A stretch of DNA of 64,000 nucleotides from Fennellomyces sp. T-0311. Its lineage: Eukaryota > Mucoromycota > Mucoromycetes > Mucorales > Lichtheimiaceae. The stretch spans positions 124,001 to 188,000 of the forward strand of contig JALLLT010000055.1 in NCBI GenBank assembly GCA_025266875.1, in the 5' to 3' direction. Numbering within the stretch: the stretch's first letter is position 1; each line of letters opens with the position of its first letter. Below the pieces are notes generated by a model, which was not told the origin of the DNA, ran no database searches, and saw only the letters and a list, made by a program, of their open reading frames with translations. The position numbers and the translations under genes were made by a program. Shown here piece by piece: positions 12,485 to 24,835 of the stretch.

Positions 12485-14572
12485 TTACGCTGTCGAGTAT
12501 CGCTTCGTTCTGACCGGCTTCATCTCCTCTGGTGTTCCAAAAGCAATGTGGCCACTTGACCTTGTTTCACCAAACACCACGTTCACCTCTTTTGCTTTTG
12601 CAAAGATCTCTCTTTGACCTGAATGAGAAAGTCCTTTGAAATCTTGACGAGCGGCGGCAGTAAGACCTGTGACCATGAGAGCAACTTGGGAATTTCCTCG
12701 AGAAACTCCGTTGGATTGATGCAAGCTGATAATCCATATGATAGTCCACCAGATCAAAGGCAGTAGTAATGAAAGTGCCAGACAATAATATGCTGCTGGG
12801 CTCAACTGGTATGTATTTCCTTGTATGAAACACCGCGTACCTTGTTCGCCAAAGATGGGGTTGGCGGGCAATCCATACATTGCTGTCAGGTCAACATTAT
12901 GCAACGTGTCCACAAAAAAATTATCTGGGGTTTTTCCACTGAGGTGACCATAGATCAACCAGTTTTCAACTATTTCTTGAAATCCGTCCTGGCCATCGGC
13001 AATCAAGGTCTTGAGGATACTGAGTTGCATAGCGTAAGCGTTCAGCATGGTGAAATTGGCGTCAAGGTAATTTTCCTTCCAATAGGTCGCGTTGCTCAAA
13101 GTATCGTAATCGATTATCAAAGGTGTTGAAGAATACTGTTGTAATCGTTTAACATTGGATTGATCAATTATTAACATTGAGCTGTTGACGGTGGATTGCA
13201 GTGTGCATTCAAGAATCTGTGGCTTTTTGTCCATCGGAAGATAACTATTCAGTGTACCTTCGTCGGTCAGAACCATGACGAATGATTGGTCGCCGAATAG
13301 CTTTCGAATGGATGCATCCGAACCATTTTTAGGTGACAATAACGGTGCGGTATAGTTATTCAGATCAAAATATGTTCGACCGACCATGGATCCGGAATAG
13401 AAGATTCCTGGTACCGAAGGACTGGGCGAAGTTATGGGGTTGGGTTTGTCGTATCCATAGTAGTGATTGAGTGTACTGACATTGTTGGTATTCAAATCGA
13501 TAATTTGAGAGTCCAATGTTCCGTTCTGGCAGGCTACTGTTGTATGTATGCCGCTGAGGTCTGTGTATGTGCAATTTAATGATCCCATTTTGCACTCATA
13601 ATAAGGCTGGACTTGAAATCCCAATGCGGCTTGTTCGAAAGCGTATCGTACTAAGGAATCTTGCTTTAATCCCTTGACGCTACCAGGTCCAGTTGTGGAA
13701 GACAATGTAGAGATATCCGATGAGGAAAAGTTGGTATACCAGATACCGGCTTCGCCCTTTACACACTGTATAATATCGGCTGTCGATAGGATTTGCTGCG
13801 ATGCTGGACCCATGGCGATAAGTCCAAATTGGAATAAGACCGTTGGTATAAGGACTTTATCAAGGTGAATCGATGTCAAGACACGGATAATTCCTATAAA
13901 ATTGTAAATCAGTTCACGTTCAAAAACATGCAATCGGCGGTATCAAAGCGCTTAAAAATACATCAGTACATACCACCAACCCTGATAAAAAGATGTATTA
14001 ATTAGTACGACAAACAATGAATATAGTATTAAACAGATACATACCCCCGAGTGCATCCATCATAAATATCGAGTAAAGCAAGTTTACTTCCTTCGCTTTG
14101 TAATTGAATCCATTTGTATTCCGAAACAGCACTACATATGACTGTTGTAAGATCAACCATAGCATTGTACTTAAGAGACCTACAATGTGATACCTCCAGC
14201 AACGAGCATTTTGACGATGGTCATTATCAATGCAAGAATAGTTGGAACCCTCATACCCGCTATCGTCATATCGGTTGTTTGGCCATTGGCTTTCTGGTAT
14301 ATGTAAATGATAATTCCAACAAGTGCACAGGTTCCAGCAACGTTTAGTACAGGTAAAAAGATGACCTTGAACATCTCGCTAACGCCCTCTCGCTTTGGCT
14401 CTTGATAATATCCAGGTGGTGCCAGTGTGGAACGAGCATAGTAATCGCTGGCATTGAATTCAGATTCTGTTGAGACTTGTCGTGGATGCTTTTCCAGAGC
14501 ACCAGGATACGTATTGATCGTGCTCTCATTCTCGTGAAGCTTATCAAATCCCCGGTAATTCTCAATCATCAT
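12485..14572 (-). CDS. DUF3176-like large membrane protein with glycosylated ectodomain
   Basis: The first ATG is at 14572 (MMIENYRGFDKL). A cytosolic head is followed by two membrane helices (LNVAGTCALVGIIIYIYQ, and one in VPTILALIMTIVKMLVAG). Then comes the block VSEYKWIQLQ...SKLALLDIYDGCTRG, which matches the core signature of fungal DUF3176 proteins. An 8-nt microexon (13974-13981) lies between two introns and is needed to keep frame into GIIRVLTSIHL. The rest is one large exon: a third hydrophobic stretch (LIPTVLFQFGLIAMGPA), an ectodomain with several N-x-S/T sites and paired cysteines, and a last helix (YYCLALSLLLPLIWWTIIWI) before a short basic tail. Function of the family is unknown. 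Its gene converges with the preceding small membrane-protein gene. Confidence 0.75.
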
Positions 14573-17500
14573 CGAGTGAGAGATCAAGAAAGGGAGTAAA
14601 AAGATTCTACATCTAATGAATGATCTTACTTATTCTACTGATGAAGTGATGTGGCTTGTTAATGAAGGAGCATCAATGTTAGATAAAATACAGATCAGGG
14701 AAACATCAAAAAGCAGTAAATTTCACTCCATATGGATTTTCATTTGGAAATCTTTCGGTGGTCGCCGCACCTTTTACTGTGGTCCGTGTACGCTACACGT
14801 GCTTTTTTTGGCTTCAATATAAGGGGCTCAAGGAGTCGAATATTATTACTTCTAAGTCATGATGTTGGTTACTTGTTTGAGTAACTAATTGGACGAATAT
14901 GTCTTAGGAAAGCGATCTGTATCTTGAGCAATAACAGAAGCTCTACTCAAATTTTCCTGCTTCGTTTATTTCATACATACATAACTTTATTATGCCTGCC
15001 TCTCTTTGCATTCGCATTTATGTCTTTTTTGCCTCCCTTAACCTACCGCGCAGCATAAAAACAACTCTCTCACAAACATAAACAGTGATCACCCCGCACC
15101 CCTCAAACTCTTTTATTTTGATAGCCGGATTTGTATAATTTTCAATGGCCATTTTACAAATATATCACAAAACATGTTTCACCCCTTATGATTACACTGC
15201 GCAGCTACATATAGAAAATCAAGCAGAACTGCGCCATTGTCATAATTCTGGGAGTCTTTCGACTTCAATTAGTCAGTATAAATTTCAAGAGTCTGTTCGA
15301 GAACATGATACATGAAGATGAAAAAAGTTTTTCCAGGGGCAGACCTGGAGATGATGCTATTATGCGTAGTCTTCGTAATCTATCAATCCAAGAGCAGGAA
15401 GCAACTTAACTACAGTCACGAATTAACCGTGCATCATGCAAGTTCGCCACGAGAGAAGTTAGTGAAATCCACTATCTAGGGCCACCTTGGCAAAAATAAA
15501 CTGGACCTATATTATTTAAATATGCTCGCTGCTTTTATCTTGCACAGCCATAAGTGTGCACCTGAGCCAAGTCAGTATAGCTTATTTAGATACATTTCCG
15601 AGCTATATTTAAAGCTTACCAATGCGCGCGAACGCCTTATGCGCGCCGTTTCTATATATGTAGCAGATATGCAAGTACCGTGCATTTCTGTTTTACGTAA
15701 AGGCAGCATTATTGAGATTTCATCCGTTGGTGTAGACAGATGATGCATCCGATATATTCAAAGCGGACGATAATTTTTTTTTGCTGCTGTAAGGTGCTTG
15801 CATGGTTAGACCAACACTTCTCCGATTTTGTGTAGCGGAAAGCATGTAATGCATAAACGATGATTCAGCGATATCCTCAAATCTTATCCGGAGGCTTGGT
15901 CACTTAGATCGACATCCAGCATGTTGTAAAAAGCATCCATGTCAGTTGTTATTAAGGTTATACAAATATGATACGCTGAAGGGGGTTGAATGACAGCCAA
16001 AATGTATGCAGTCAACAACGAAAACTTTCGGAGATGCAACGATTTTGAATGGGCTTTTGGTCATCCTTTAAAACATGTGGTTCAATATGGCTGACGAAAA
16101 CACTATTTTCGTAGCATCCGGATGAATATATATCACTGTCAGGAGGCAGCAATGAATTGTAAAAATAGGCATGAATTTACACAACAGGATATGGACGCCA
16201 CCAGCAATCCAACACACACTGCAGCATGGTGCGTTAAAGTTTTGCAGCCATTACTGTAACAAATTCCTAGCTCCGCGAGCCCAACTTGTTTGAGAGACGA
16301 TGCTGTAGATCAGGTGGCAAATGATAGGATAATCCTGCTTACGTGTCATGCTCCTTTTCTGCGCAATGCTTATGAACTCTCCCGTCAATGAAATTAAAAA
16401 AGTAAAGCTCAGGGTCAATCGGGTTAAACGGCATGACCCGCGATAACTGTAGAAAAAGAGTAGGGTGTATGTGACACAGGTAACATGAAAGCTCCTATCT
16501 TTTTAATATCCGTGTGTACATGCGAACTGTGATTAAACTATCGACTGCGGTGGCAAAAAATGAAGGACATACTTCTATACTGGAATACTGATGCGCTAGA
16601 TATACAGTTTCAATTATTACCAATATTTTCCAACGTTTACGTGGTGTAGGTACGTGACCCCTAAAGTAACCCGTGAGTAAATAATAACGTGCTCAGCAAC
16701 CCATTATGATAGATATACGTACGTCCTTTATCTACGTCAAAAAGGTAGAAGTGTGGCTAAAGAACCCTCGTTTTCTTTTTTATCGAACGTAACACAGCAT
16801 AAAATATCAGGAGAAAGAGCTACGTTTCCGTCTTGCAAATAAAAAATCCGATTTGTTATAACAAGATGGAATCCGATCTACTTGGGGGATACAACAACTT
16901 TAGCGATCTTGGCCTTTGTCTGAACTTTTATGGTTCAAAATAGAAAACAAAAAGGTGGGTATTTGCATAAAAGGCAACAACTCGGCCTGGACTTGCATTA
17001 TGGGCGGTAGACATAGAAAACGACCCTTCGCATGGTGTATATTTAGAACTATCAGTCTGCGTGCAACGTGAGAGGCAACTGACGGTCAATCTTTACTGAT
17101 CATCTTTGGGAGACATTAACAGAAAGAAAAGGGGCTTCCGAATATTCGGACCCGTTAAGAAATGACAGTATAGAAATAACAACGGTGGCGATTGACTATT
17201 ATTTTTTCAGGAGCTCACAGGATTTTTTCTTTCAAGTACGAATTCGCTGCTTGCTGTGCGTCATATATATAATATGATAAATAAAAGTGCAGAATTTATT
17301 TCTTTTTTCTTGGTCTTGCGCGGGCGTTTGCCAATAGAATGTTCATTGGAAAATGATTACCATCTTACTTGGCATCACACGAAACAAGTCACTGCAGATA
17401 CACTACCCTATTACTGCTGTCAGAGTAAGCACGAATGTTGAAAGGAGGTGACGGACCAAGAACAATGATGCAAATACGATCCCCCAAATAATAACGTCGT

Positions 17501-17681
17501 GCTCTCCTTCCGGACCGATGATCCTTCGCGTCTCTCTCTTGACTCCCCCCCTTTTCCTTTTGAATCTCCCCCAATACAAGTCTCCCTTCTATTGATCATC
17601 CCCCAAAATAGCATCGATAAAGAGTTGCAGAAGGTCAAACTTTACCTTTTTTCTTTCTTTTCCTCACCTATAAATTAAACC
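14573..17681. other. Long gene-poor region
   Basis: About 3.1 kb, AT-rich, with only short unconnected ORFs on both strands and no splice pattern I could link into a gene. It separates divergent genes. Close to the right end (17450-17680) there is C/T-rich sequence that is probably the leader of the transporter gene. I see no transposon ORF, tRNA or terminal repeats. Confidence 0.45.
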
Positions 17682-19545
17682 ATGGTATGGCCAGCTTCTT
17701 CACAGCAGTCATCGCCGTCTCTCTTTCTCGGCTTGTTTAAACTCGCGATGAACGAATCCAGACTGAAGTCCAGCACGTCACTTGCCAGCGACACAACCAC
17801 CATTCCACAACCTCAATCCTCTCAAGGATATCGACCATCTCCATTATCAAACACCGTCTCGGATAAATCGTCAACTGGCCACCCTGCAACACAGAAAGAT
17901 AAGCTACGAAGAACTGCAAAGAAGGTCGGCAGTGTTGCCAAGAGTCTCCTGAAGCGATACTGGTTCTTGGTCGGGCTTGCCTTTGTCATTATGCTCGCAA
18001 TTCTGGTACCTGATGTTGCTCGACAACATGGATATATAGCAGCTGAATGGACCATAAAGTGGGGTACGTTGGTCAAATTCACACACATAAACACAAAATG
18101 TATTGTTTGTCTAACTTTCATTCAACTTCATTTACTGTTGCCAGGCGCTGTAATTGTAATTTTCTTGATCTCGGGATTGTCACTCCGCACACAAACGTTG
18201 GCCAAAACGATGGTACGGATTCGATTGCACCTGCTAGTACAGGTGATCAATCTCATCATGATCCCATTCTTTGTATTTGGCCTCGTATTGCTGTTCTTCC
18301 ATGTACATATGAATCTAAACTCTTTACTACTTGTCGGTATTGTCATTGCCGCATGCACACCAACGACAGTATCGTCTAATGTTGTCATGACGAAAAATGC
18401 CGGCGGTAACGAAGCAACAGGTACAGTATGCATACATGAACGCAACGCCACGCAGACTTTTTTAAACTGACCACAATTATAGCCCTTATGAACGCTGCCC
18501 TTGGCAATGTTCTCGGAATCTTCGTCTCACCAGCGCTTCTTCAAGTGTTCCAGCAGCCGATGATTGATGCAACGCCTGAAAACGATACATCTAATACCGT
18601 TGATGGAACAATTGATTTTGTTTCTGTATTGAAGCAGCTTGGAATTACGGTCCTAGTGCCACTGTTCGTAGGCCAAGTAATCCAATGGATTTTTCCGGAA
18701 CCTGTTGCCAAAATCAAGACAAAATGCCGTCTGTCAGATGTCAGCAGTGTATGTCTGTTGACACTGGTATGGTCGGTATTCTCAGATGCGATCCACGCAG
18801 GCTCCTTTGGGAACGTTTCGGCGATTGACATCATTGCGGTGGCTATCATCAACGCCGGGTTCTACATTTTGTTCTCGTCGACCTGCTGGTTTCTTGCTTA
18901 TTTGCCGTTCCCGCAATGGGTGCCTGGACAGCGGTTGTTCGAAAGACTCCGATATTCACGCGAAGATACGGTTGCAGTTATGGTAAATATCATATGCTCG
19001 ACACAAAAAATGGTTACGCAAATGGAGCTCACATCCTTTTTGGTAAACAGTACTGTGGTGCAACGAAAACTGTGGCTCTCGGCATGCCGCTGATCAATGT
19101 CCTGTATCAGAAAGGGGACCCCGGCCAGGTCGGTGTTCTATCCACGCCTTTGCTTCTGTATCATGTCGAGCAGCTTATCCTTGGCAATATCGAAGTTGAT
19201 ATCTTGAAACGATGGATCAAGCGAGGCAAGGAAGAAGCCGAAAAATCCGAAATGCCAGCGCAGCGAGACGAAGAAGACCTTGTACAAGATGGCTCAGCAA
19301 CTCGTATCGGCGGATCTGGCTTGACAATTCCCAAAATAAACACCAACTTCAAAGACTTTGACGGATCGGGTACGCAATTGGGTGGCTCTAGCCTCACGCT
19401 TCCAGGCACACCGACGAAGGAGAAGTATAACCGTGATATGGCCGACACCCCAACTACCCAAGTCGAAATCACCATCTCACCACCTGATACGCCTACAAAG
19501 CTGCATCATCACGACTGTCCACGACCAGGTCCTAATAGCGACTAA
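17682..19545 (+). CDS. RCH1: SBF-like membrane transporter, Rch1/SLC10A7 family
   Basis: Ten-helix membrane protein of the bile-acid-symporter-like (PF13593) group. The yeast member Rch1 dampens calcium uptake at the plasma membrane, and the human member SLC10A7 affects calcium and glycosylation. The start ATG 17682 lies in ACCATGG. A Ser/Thr-rich cytosolic N-terminus (about 85 residues) and a basic stretch precede YWFLVGLAFVIMLAILVPDV. Family signatures visible: GAVIVIFLISGLSLRTQTL, IAACTPTTVSSNVVMTKNAG, GGNEATALMNAALGNVLGIF and, after a 3' intron, CGATKTVALGMPLINVLY. Three introns have canonical borders. After the last helix (LLLYHVEQLILGNI) a roughly 120-residue hydrophilic tail contains repeated SGLTIP/SSLTLPGTPT and several T-P sites, which look like phosphorylation sites. 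Complete. Confidence 0.9.
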
Positions 19546-20422
19546 CATACTGCATTTATTTTACAAACTGCTCAATTGCATTTGCTACTCTATTCTACAA
19601 ATTAATCATGAAAAACCCTGCGGCTGGATCCTGTAGGCCACACTTTTTCTATTCTACGCTTTTCTTTTGCCTTTCTCTCTCTTTCACTCTTCTTGTATAC
19701 GGACCCCTACCTTCATACACTGTTTCATTCTGTCTGTATTAATTCTTGTTCTTTTACTATACTACATTTTAAATAATGAAAGTGATTGTTGTGTTTTTTA
19801 ATTTGCTGATGAAAGCGAAGGCCGCTTGGATGCATATGCACGTAGCATCATAATGTGTTTCGCGGCATCGTGCTTGTGGTTTACATATCCGCCAGCTAGC
19901 ATGAGACGTGCATTATGTGATCTTCGTATGATGGAAAATTACCGCATGCAAGGGGAAGAGGGATGAATAGATAAAACAAACAAGGTGTATGCACGAAACA
20001 CCTTACTAAGATCGCCAGCCTCTCCTTTTGTCAAGTCATGAGTCTGTCAATTCGTGATATCCTCCATGCGTGTTTACCATCTGCATTGCTGCCTACACGC
20101 AAAAGCAAAGGCTATTTTTACAACCGTTTGGGCATGCTATCCTCATGGCCATAAAAATAGGTCAAGATTTCTTCTGTGCACGAATGTTTACGCTTGCCAA
20201 GGCTTGCTGCTTTGAAAGTAGCGTATGGCCGCTGCAGTGCATAACAGGATGTGGCTCGCTGTCCAGGTTTCCTGGGGCCACATGGTGGTCGTTAGACAGC
20301 TTTCATGCTTTGAAGAGCGGTGGTACGACCAAGCGTGACGGTGGCTGCTGCTCCCAAACCAGGCGGTAAACAATTTGGGTTTAAGGTGTCAACTTGTTGC
20401 AACCGACCAAAAAAACATAAAC
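19546..20422. other. Intergenic region with one short ORF
   Basis: AT-rich 3' region of the transporter gene followed by promoter of the ribosomal-protein gene. A 38-codon ORF at 20038-20154 (begins MSLSIRDILHACLPSALLPT) has a protein-like composition, but I found no splice site or homology that supports it. Confidence 0.35.
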
Positions 20423-21342
20423 ATGTCCTTTATGAAACCCATTGCGCTTGTTCCTGGCGTCGTTAAGGTAGGCTCGGCATGCCCTATCCCTCATTACTGT
20501 CGCTAATAGTTCGCATTCAGACCACAGCACAACGACGCGCCCTCGCAACAGCCACCAACACTGCCCCCAAAGGTATATACACACACAGCACATTCCGCTT
20601 TCGTGGGCACTAAGAGCAATGTAAAAGCAGCTATGTCGCCTTTCCCATCACATGTAGAAGCGTTCGTCCGCGATTTCAAGACGAGCGAGCCATTATCGAT
20701 TGTGAACTTGGATCGTCAAGTTTTCAATGCGCCTTTGCGACGAGACATTCTGCAGCGAGTGGTTGTATGGCAACGAGACAGCATGCGACAAGGGACACAT
20801 TCAGCAAAGAGCCGCTCTGAGGTGGCTGGCACTGGCAAAAAGGCGGCACCGCAAAAGGGACGAGGCAAGGCCCGTGTGGGCGACATGAAGGCACCACACT
20901 TCCGTGGCGGTAAGAACAACGGGGGCCCGAGTTTCAGGTTGTGGAGAGCTAATGTTATACAAAAACAGGTGGAATTGCGTTTGGCCCTAAGCCCAGAGAT
21001 CACAGCACGGATCTTCCGCGAAAAGTACAGGAGATGGGTCTGCGTGTGGCATTAAGCACAAAGTATGCGCAGGACCAGCTGACGGTGGTCGACAATCTCG
21101 ATATCGAGAGCAGCAAAACGCGCGACTTGGTCAACATCCTGAAGCAGACATACGGCGAGCCCACGATGCTCATTGTTACCCAGGACATAAACGAACAGCT
21201 GGAGCTGGCGGCGCGCAACATCCCCAGGTGCGAGGTGATCTACGTGGAGGAAACCAACGTGCTAGACCTGCTGACGTACGACAAGCTGGTGATCGAGAAG
21301 AGCGCGGTGGAGACGCTGGAATCTGTTCTGCGAGAGGCATAG
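20423..21342 (+). CDS. YML6: Mitochondrial large-subunit ribosomal protein uL4m
   Basis: Nuclear-encoded uL4 of the mitochondrial ribosome. Exon 1 (MSFMKPIALVPGVVK) and exon 2 (TTAQRRALATATNTAPK) form a basic, Arg/Thr-rich presequence. The mature part shows the uL4 signatures LDRQVFNAPLRRDILQRVVV, GTHSAKSRSEVAGTGKKAAP, QKGRGKARVGDMKAPHFRGG and GGIAFGPKPRDHSTDLPRKV, and a C-terminal Rossmann-like half (LDIESSKTRDLVNIL, IVTQDINEQLELAARN). The third exon can begin at CAGCTATG or three bases later; the frame is the same. The last intron (GTAAGAAC...AACAG) lies just before GGIAFGPKP. The protein is complete, ending SVLREA. Next gene downstream is in tandem about 190 bp away. Confidence 0.92.
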
Positions 21343-21532
21343 AGGACGTGTATAGATAATAATTTCGTTAATGTAACAAGCCAAATTTGATCTGATCAGT
21401 GCGTCGCACTGCGCTAATGTCGCACAATGGCCATTGAGAATTCGTTTGTTTTCCGCGGGTTGCATTTCCCTTTTTCACTGTTCTTCTCTCTTTCCGCTCC
21501 TTATCGTATGGTGTCTGCTTGTTCCCAGTGCA

Positions 21533-22562
21533 ATGGAAGCATATAGGATCCTCCTGGACATACGCGCTGTCTCAGAAGAGGAGTCTGCAAAGCCAACCAC
21601 AACCAAAAAGCCGCAATCCTCAGCAGCAGGTAAACGCCCCCGAGAATGGCACTCCATTCCTCCAGCTTCTCATTCTTCTGTACCCATTACCATTAGCAGC
21701 AAAGCCCACCGAAATATCATTCGCAAACAACAAGACACAATCTGTCGACGCATTCCCGTCACCCACGTCCTCTCCCCCCTACCAAGTAGTCAGTAACCTA
21801 GTAACCACCCCGCCCACCACACAATCAGTCCTTGTCCCCAACAGCCCTTCCGAGAGTTCTGCTGAAGAAACGAATGCTGCCATGTCAGAAGATACGTCGC
21901 CAATCTCCGGCGGCGCTATCGGTGGCATTGTAGTTGCTGTGGTGGCGGCCATCGCCCTTAGTCTCATAGCCATTTTGTTCGTCAAGCGACGAAAGCGAAG
22001 AGCACGAAGGGCATCAATTAGTCGCCGCGTGTCTTCTTTTGGCCAGGCCGAGTTTTTCGCTGGTCCATCGCCTGCTTCACCGCCGCCAATGTCTCAGACT
22101 TATGGCAGTATGGCACCGCCGGTTGCTGCTGGTCCAGTGGCCGCGCCTGCTTACCAAACATCGCCCCACTCCACATTTGCTGGCCCCAACTCGACTTTTG
22201 CACCTGCGCCATTTGCCGCTACGGTCGCGCAACCACCAATGCCACAGCAACAATACGAGCCAGATCCATGGCAACATGCGCCGTTAGGAACTTTTACTGT
22301 GGTGTCGACTTATACTCCAACTTTGGATGACGAGATCTACGTTCACCCAGGAGACCAGGTTCAGGTCGTCACGGAATACGATGATGGCTGGTGCCTCGGT
22401 ATGAATTTGAGCCGAGGCGGCACGCGCGGCGTGTTCCCCAAGCATTGTATCCAGGCTTCAGCATCACCGTCGATGGCGTCGAGTAACGCGCCCAGCCTCG
22501 CGGCCAATGATAAAGTTCATCGCAACAGTAATCGCGGCAGTTCGTTAATATTAGATGGATAG
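21533..22562 (+). CDS. Single-pass membrane protein with C-terminal SH3 domain (Fus1-like layout)
   Basis: Two exons joined at GCAGCAG/GTAAAC...TTAG. The outer part is Ser/Thr/Pro-rich and likely O-glycosylated, with N-x-T at NNKT. It is followed by one helix (GGAIGGIVVAVVAAIALSLI) and a stop-transfer block KRRKRRARRASISRR. Then come a Pro/Ala/Gln-rich linker and an SH3 domain near the C-terminus (TPTLDDEIYVHPGDQVQVVT, DDGWCLGMNL, RGVFPKHC). This is the layout of fungal Fus1/Sho1-like adaptor proteins that bring polarity or fusion factors to the membrane; a specific role is inference. The start is the weak point: ATG 21533 gives no signal peptide, so a further 5' exon may exist. Confidence 0.8.
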
Positions 22563-22759
22563 GCACTAATTCTCTCCTGCCCTGGCCGGGTTGTTTTGTG
22601 TGATTACTGTATAGCAATTATTCAGTTATATAAACGAAATGCCAACTGTATAAAATCCTAAGGAATATTAGTGTATATTGATAATGTAGAATAATAAGTA
22701 TAGTGCGATATCAAAACAGGTGGGATGTTGAATCGGTGCGAAAGGATCGCCTCGTCACT

Positions 22760-24015
22760 TTACGCAGCGGCTTCTTCCTGCTTGCCAGCCGCGACAGCTG
22801 GCTGCTTCTCAGCCTTTCGGCTGCCTGATTCAGGTGTGGCCACTTCCTCGATCGTCTGCTTGGGCTCGGGCGCGTCCGCGGTAGCAGGTGGAGTGGGAGC
22901 CTCCTCTGTGTCCACTGTCCTGTGCTCGGACTTGACAGCGACATCAGATCCAGCATCCTTTGTGGTCTGTCTGTACACCAACGGAAGATTCTCCACGTCG
23001 ATCGACTGTGACAGAGTCTCGATCAATTCATCGCTTTGGAAAGTAACCGCAGTTAGTCTAGCGCGTTTTTTTTGCAGCGTAGATTCTTGCAACTTTACTT
23101 TGAGCACACCACAAACTTCTTGACAGTGGCTTCTGGAAGTAATGGGCGGATCAGCTTGAAGATCTTGCTGCAAACAAAGAGAGTGTTAGAGAGCGATAAT
23201 CCGTGGCCGTGGCGTGAACATACCTGCCCCACCACGGAACGTTGACGAAGAATTTGGTGGACTAATAAGTGCATTAGAACGTGAGCCAATGCGGCGGCGG
23301 ATGAGGGCTTACCAGGAACTCAGGGTAGTTGTCCTGCATGAGCTTTATAATCTCCTTTGTGGCCTGCTTGGAATTAGCTGTGCGACCGAACATCGAGGCG
23401 CCCTTGTAATCGTGGACCTGGACCATCGCATCCACGTTCACCAGATCCACCAGCTTGACTCCCTTCTCCATCAGCTGCACACGCCAGCGGATGAATCTAA
23501 CATGCTCTTTGTGAGTGGCCAGATTTATCGTATGATTCGATTTCGCTTTTACTTTTGCACGTCGCCAAACACCTTCTCCTGGTCGAGCTCGCCGTAAAAA
23601 TTGTAGCACACTGGGCGCCCGTCCTTGTCCTCCTTGTGCAAGTAGCCAACGCTGCCAAAGACATCTTCGTCAAACTCTTCGTCCAGAATACCATCCGCTT
23701 TGAATTCCTTTCTCCATCCAATGCTGTCACTCAACATTTTGCTTGCGAGCTCGAGGTTCAGATCCCTAAGAACCGCTTTGTGTTCAATGCATGTCACTCG
23801 CAAAAAAAAAAGAATTACCTCGCGCGCAAGAACTTGACGAGAAGAACGTCCAGTCGTTCATCCTTGGAATCCTTATCGAGTGCAACGCCCCATAGTGTGT
23901 AAGGCTCGTCGGATTTCAAGCCTGTTTTCAGGATCTCAGGAAGCTTTTCCTTGAGCTGGATAACAGCTTCCTTTTCTTGGGAAGTGAACTTTTCGACAAA
24001 CTTGTTTTGTGTCAT
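22760..24015 (-). CDS. SFH5: Sec14/CRAL-TRIO lipid/heme-binding protein Sfh5
   Basis: Sec14-like protein of the Sfh5 group. Yeast Sfh5 is a heme-binding Sec14 homologue once described as a phosphatidylinositol transfer protein. ATG 24015 starts MTQNKFVEKFTSQEKEAVI. Matching blocks are LWGVALDKDSKDERLDVLLV, KFLRAR, LGYLHK-like GSVGYLHKEDKDGRPVCYNF, VFGDVQKFIRWRVQLMEKGV, MVQVHDYKGASMFG, QDNYPEFL, TKFFVNVPWWGSKIFKLIRP and VKKFVVCSN. There are five introns; one small exon holds only STKFFVNVPWWGS. The C-terminal 70 residues are an Ala/Glu/Pro-rich tail that the yeast protein lacks. The gene converges with the SH3 gene with a gap of about 200 bp. Confidence 0.92.
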
Positions 24016-24587
24016 TTACGTCGTGAAAGAAAGAACTTCGTAGAAAAAAGAAATGTGAAGCGCCTTTGACACCTCGAGCTGAATTCAAATTATGTGGTTG
24101 ATAGATTGCCACTGGTCAAAAGACCTATGCACTGCTTTATGCAATCCACCAATCACTGTGTAGCTGGAAGCGATCGAGAAGGAATGCTGACCAAGTGTGC
24201 TTGGATAGTGCATATCGGCTGATGTAACATTATTACATAAATGTAAAGAGAAGTCTTGCGGAATGATCATAGTGTGTAGAGTGATGCATTATCCCCAGTG
24301 TAACTTATTAAAAGCTTTTTGTATAAATATTAATAAAGCAACAACGCTATCGTCTCATATATCTCTGCAGCATGCTATGTCAACAAGATCTGCGCCCTAA
24401 CGTTTTGCGCATTCAACTGTGAAACTCTAGCCGTTTCCAATTTCATCGAGCAAATTGTATACCAGTAGCGTTGGCTGTAATATATGTAGTATGGATTTGG
24501 TTGTTAAATGAACTTAGATGCTTACAATCTTGATCCATAGTAGGCTAGCACGAGTTACATATCAGATATAGCGTCACTTAGATCCAT
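24016..24587. other. Intergenic region upstream of SFH5
   Basis: AT-rich, 572 bp. No supported gene. It includes the SFH5 promoter side and the 3' flank of the first tiny zinc-motif gene. Confidence 0.45.
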
Positions 24588-24777
24588 TTACTCCTCTTCT
24601 GGAGGGTTGCAGATTACGCACTTCACCCAGTTGATACCATGCCCACATTTGTTTAATTTAGGATCCTTGTCCCTCATTCGCAGGAAGCGATGTGTTCGAC
24701 AAATTCTAGTAACGTTTTTGTTTTGAAATGTTAATAATAGAGAAGGAATATCATACTTGGACGATTACTTACTGCAT
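24588..24777 (-). CDS. Tiny spliced protein with C-x-H-G-x5-C-x2-C-N-P motif, copy 1 (40 aa)
   Basis: Two coding exons: a 5-nt first exon (24773-24777, ATGCA) and exon 2 (24588-24705), separated by a 67-nt intron with GTAAGT donor, a TATTAAC branch point and CTAG acceptor. The protein begins MQICRTHRFLRMRDKD and contains KCGHGINWVKCVICNP, ending PEEE. Cys22, His24, Cys31 and Cys34 could hold one zinc ion (inference). A TATAAAAG box lies 51 bp before the ATG. It is too short for usual gene callers. It is homologous to the two other copies at 26024-26184 and 26630-26857, and its promoter and leader align with copy 2. I do not know a named family; function unknown. Confidence 0.75.
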
Positions 24778-24827
24778 TGTTTAAACTGTGAAAGAGTAAT
24801 AAAGCAAACAATAGAGAAGCGACTGAG

Positions 24828-24835
24828 CTTTTATA
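24828..24835 (-). promoter_or_regulatory. TATA box of tiny gene copy 1
   Basis: Minus strand reads GGTATAAAAGCTCAG. It lies 51 bp upstream of the ATG at 24777, nearly the same distance as in copy 2. Confidence 0.6.

Noticed and set aside
20038..20154. 38-codon ORF MSLSIRDILHACLPSALLPT...
   Set aside because: Protein-like composition but no homologue I can name, no intron and no promoter; listed only as a note in the intergenic entry.
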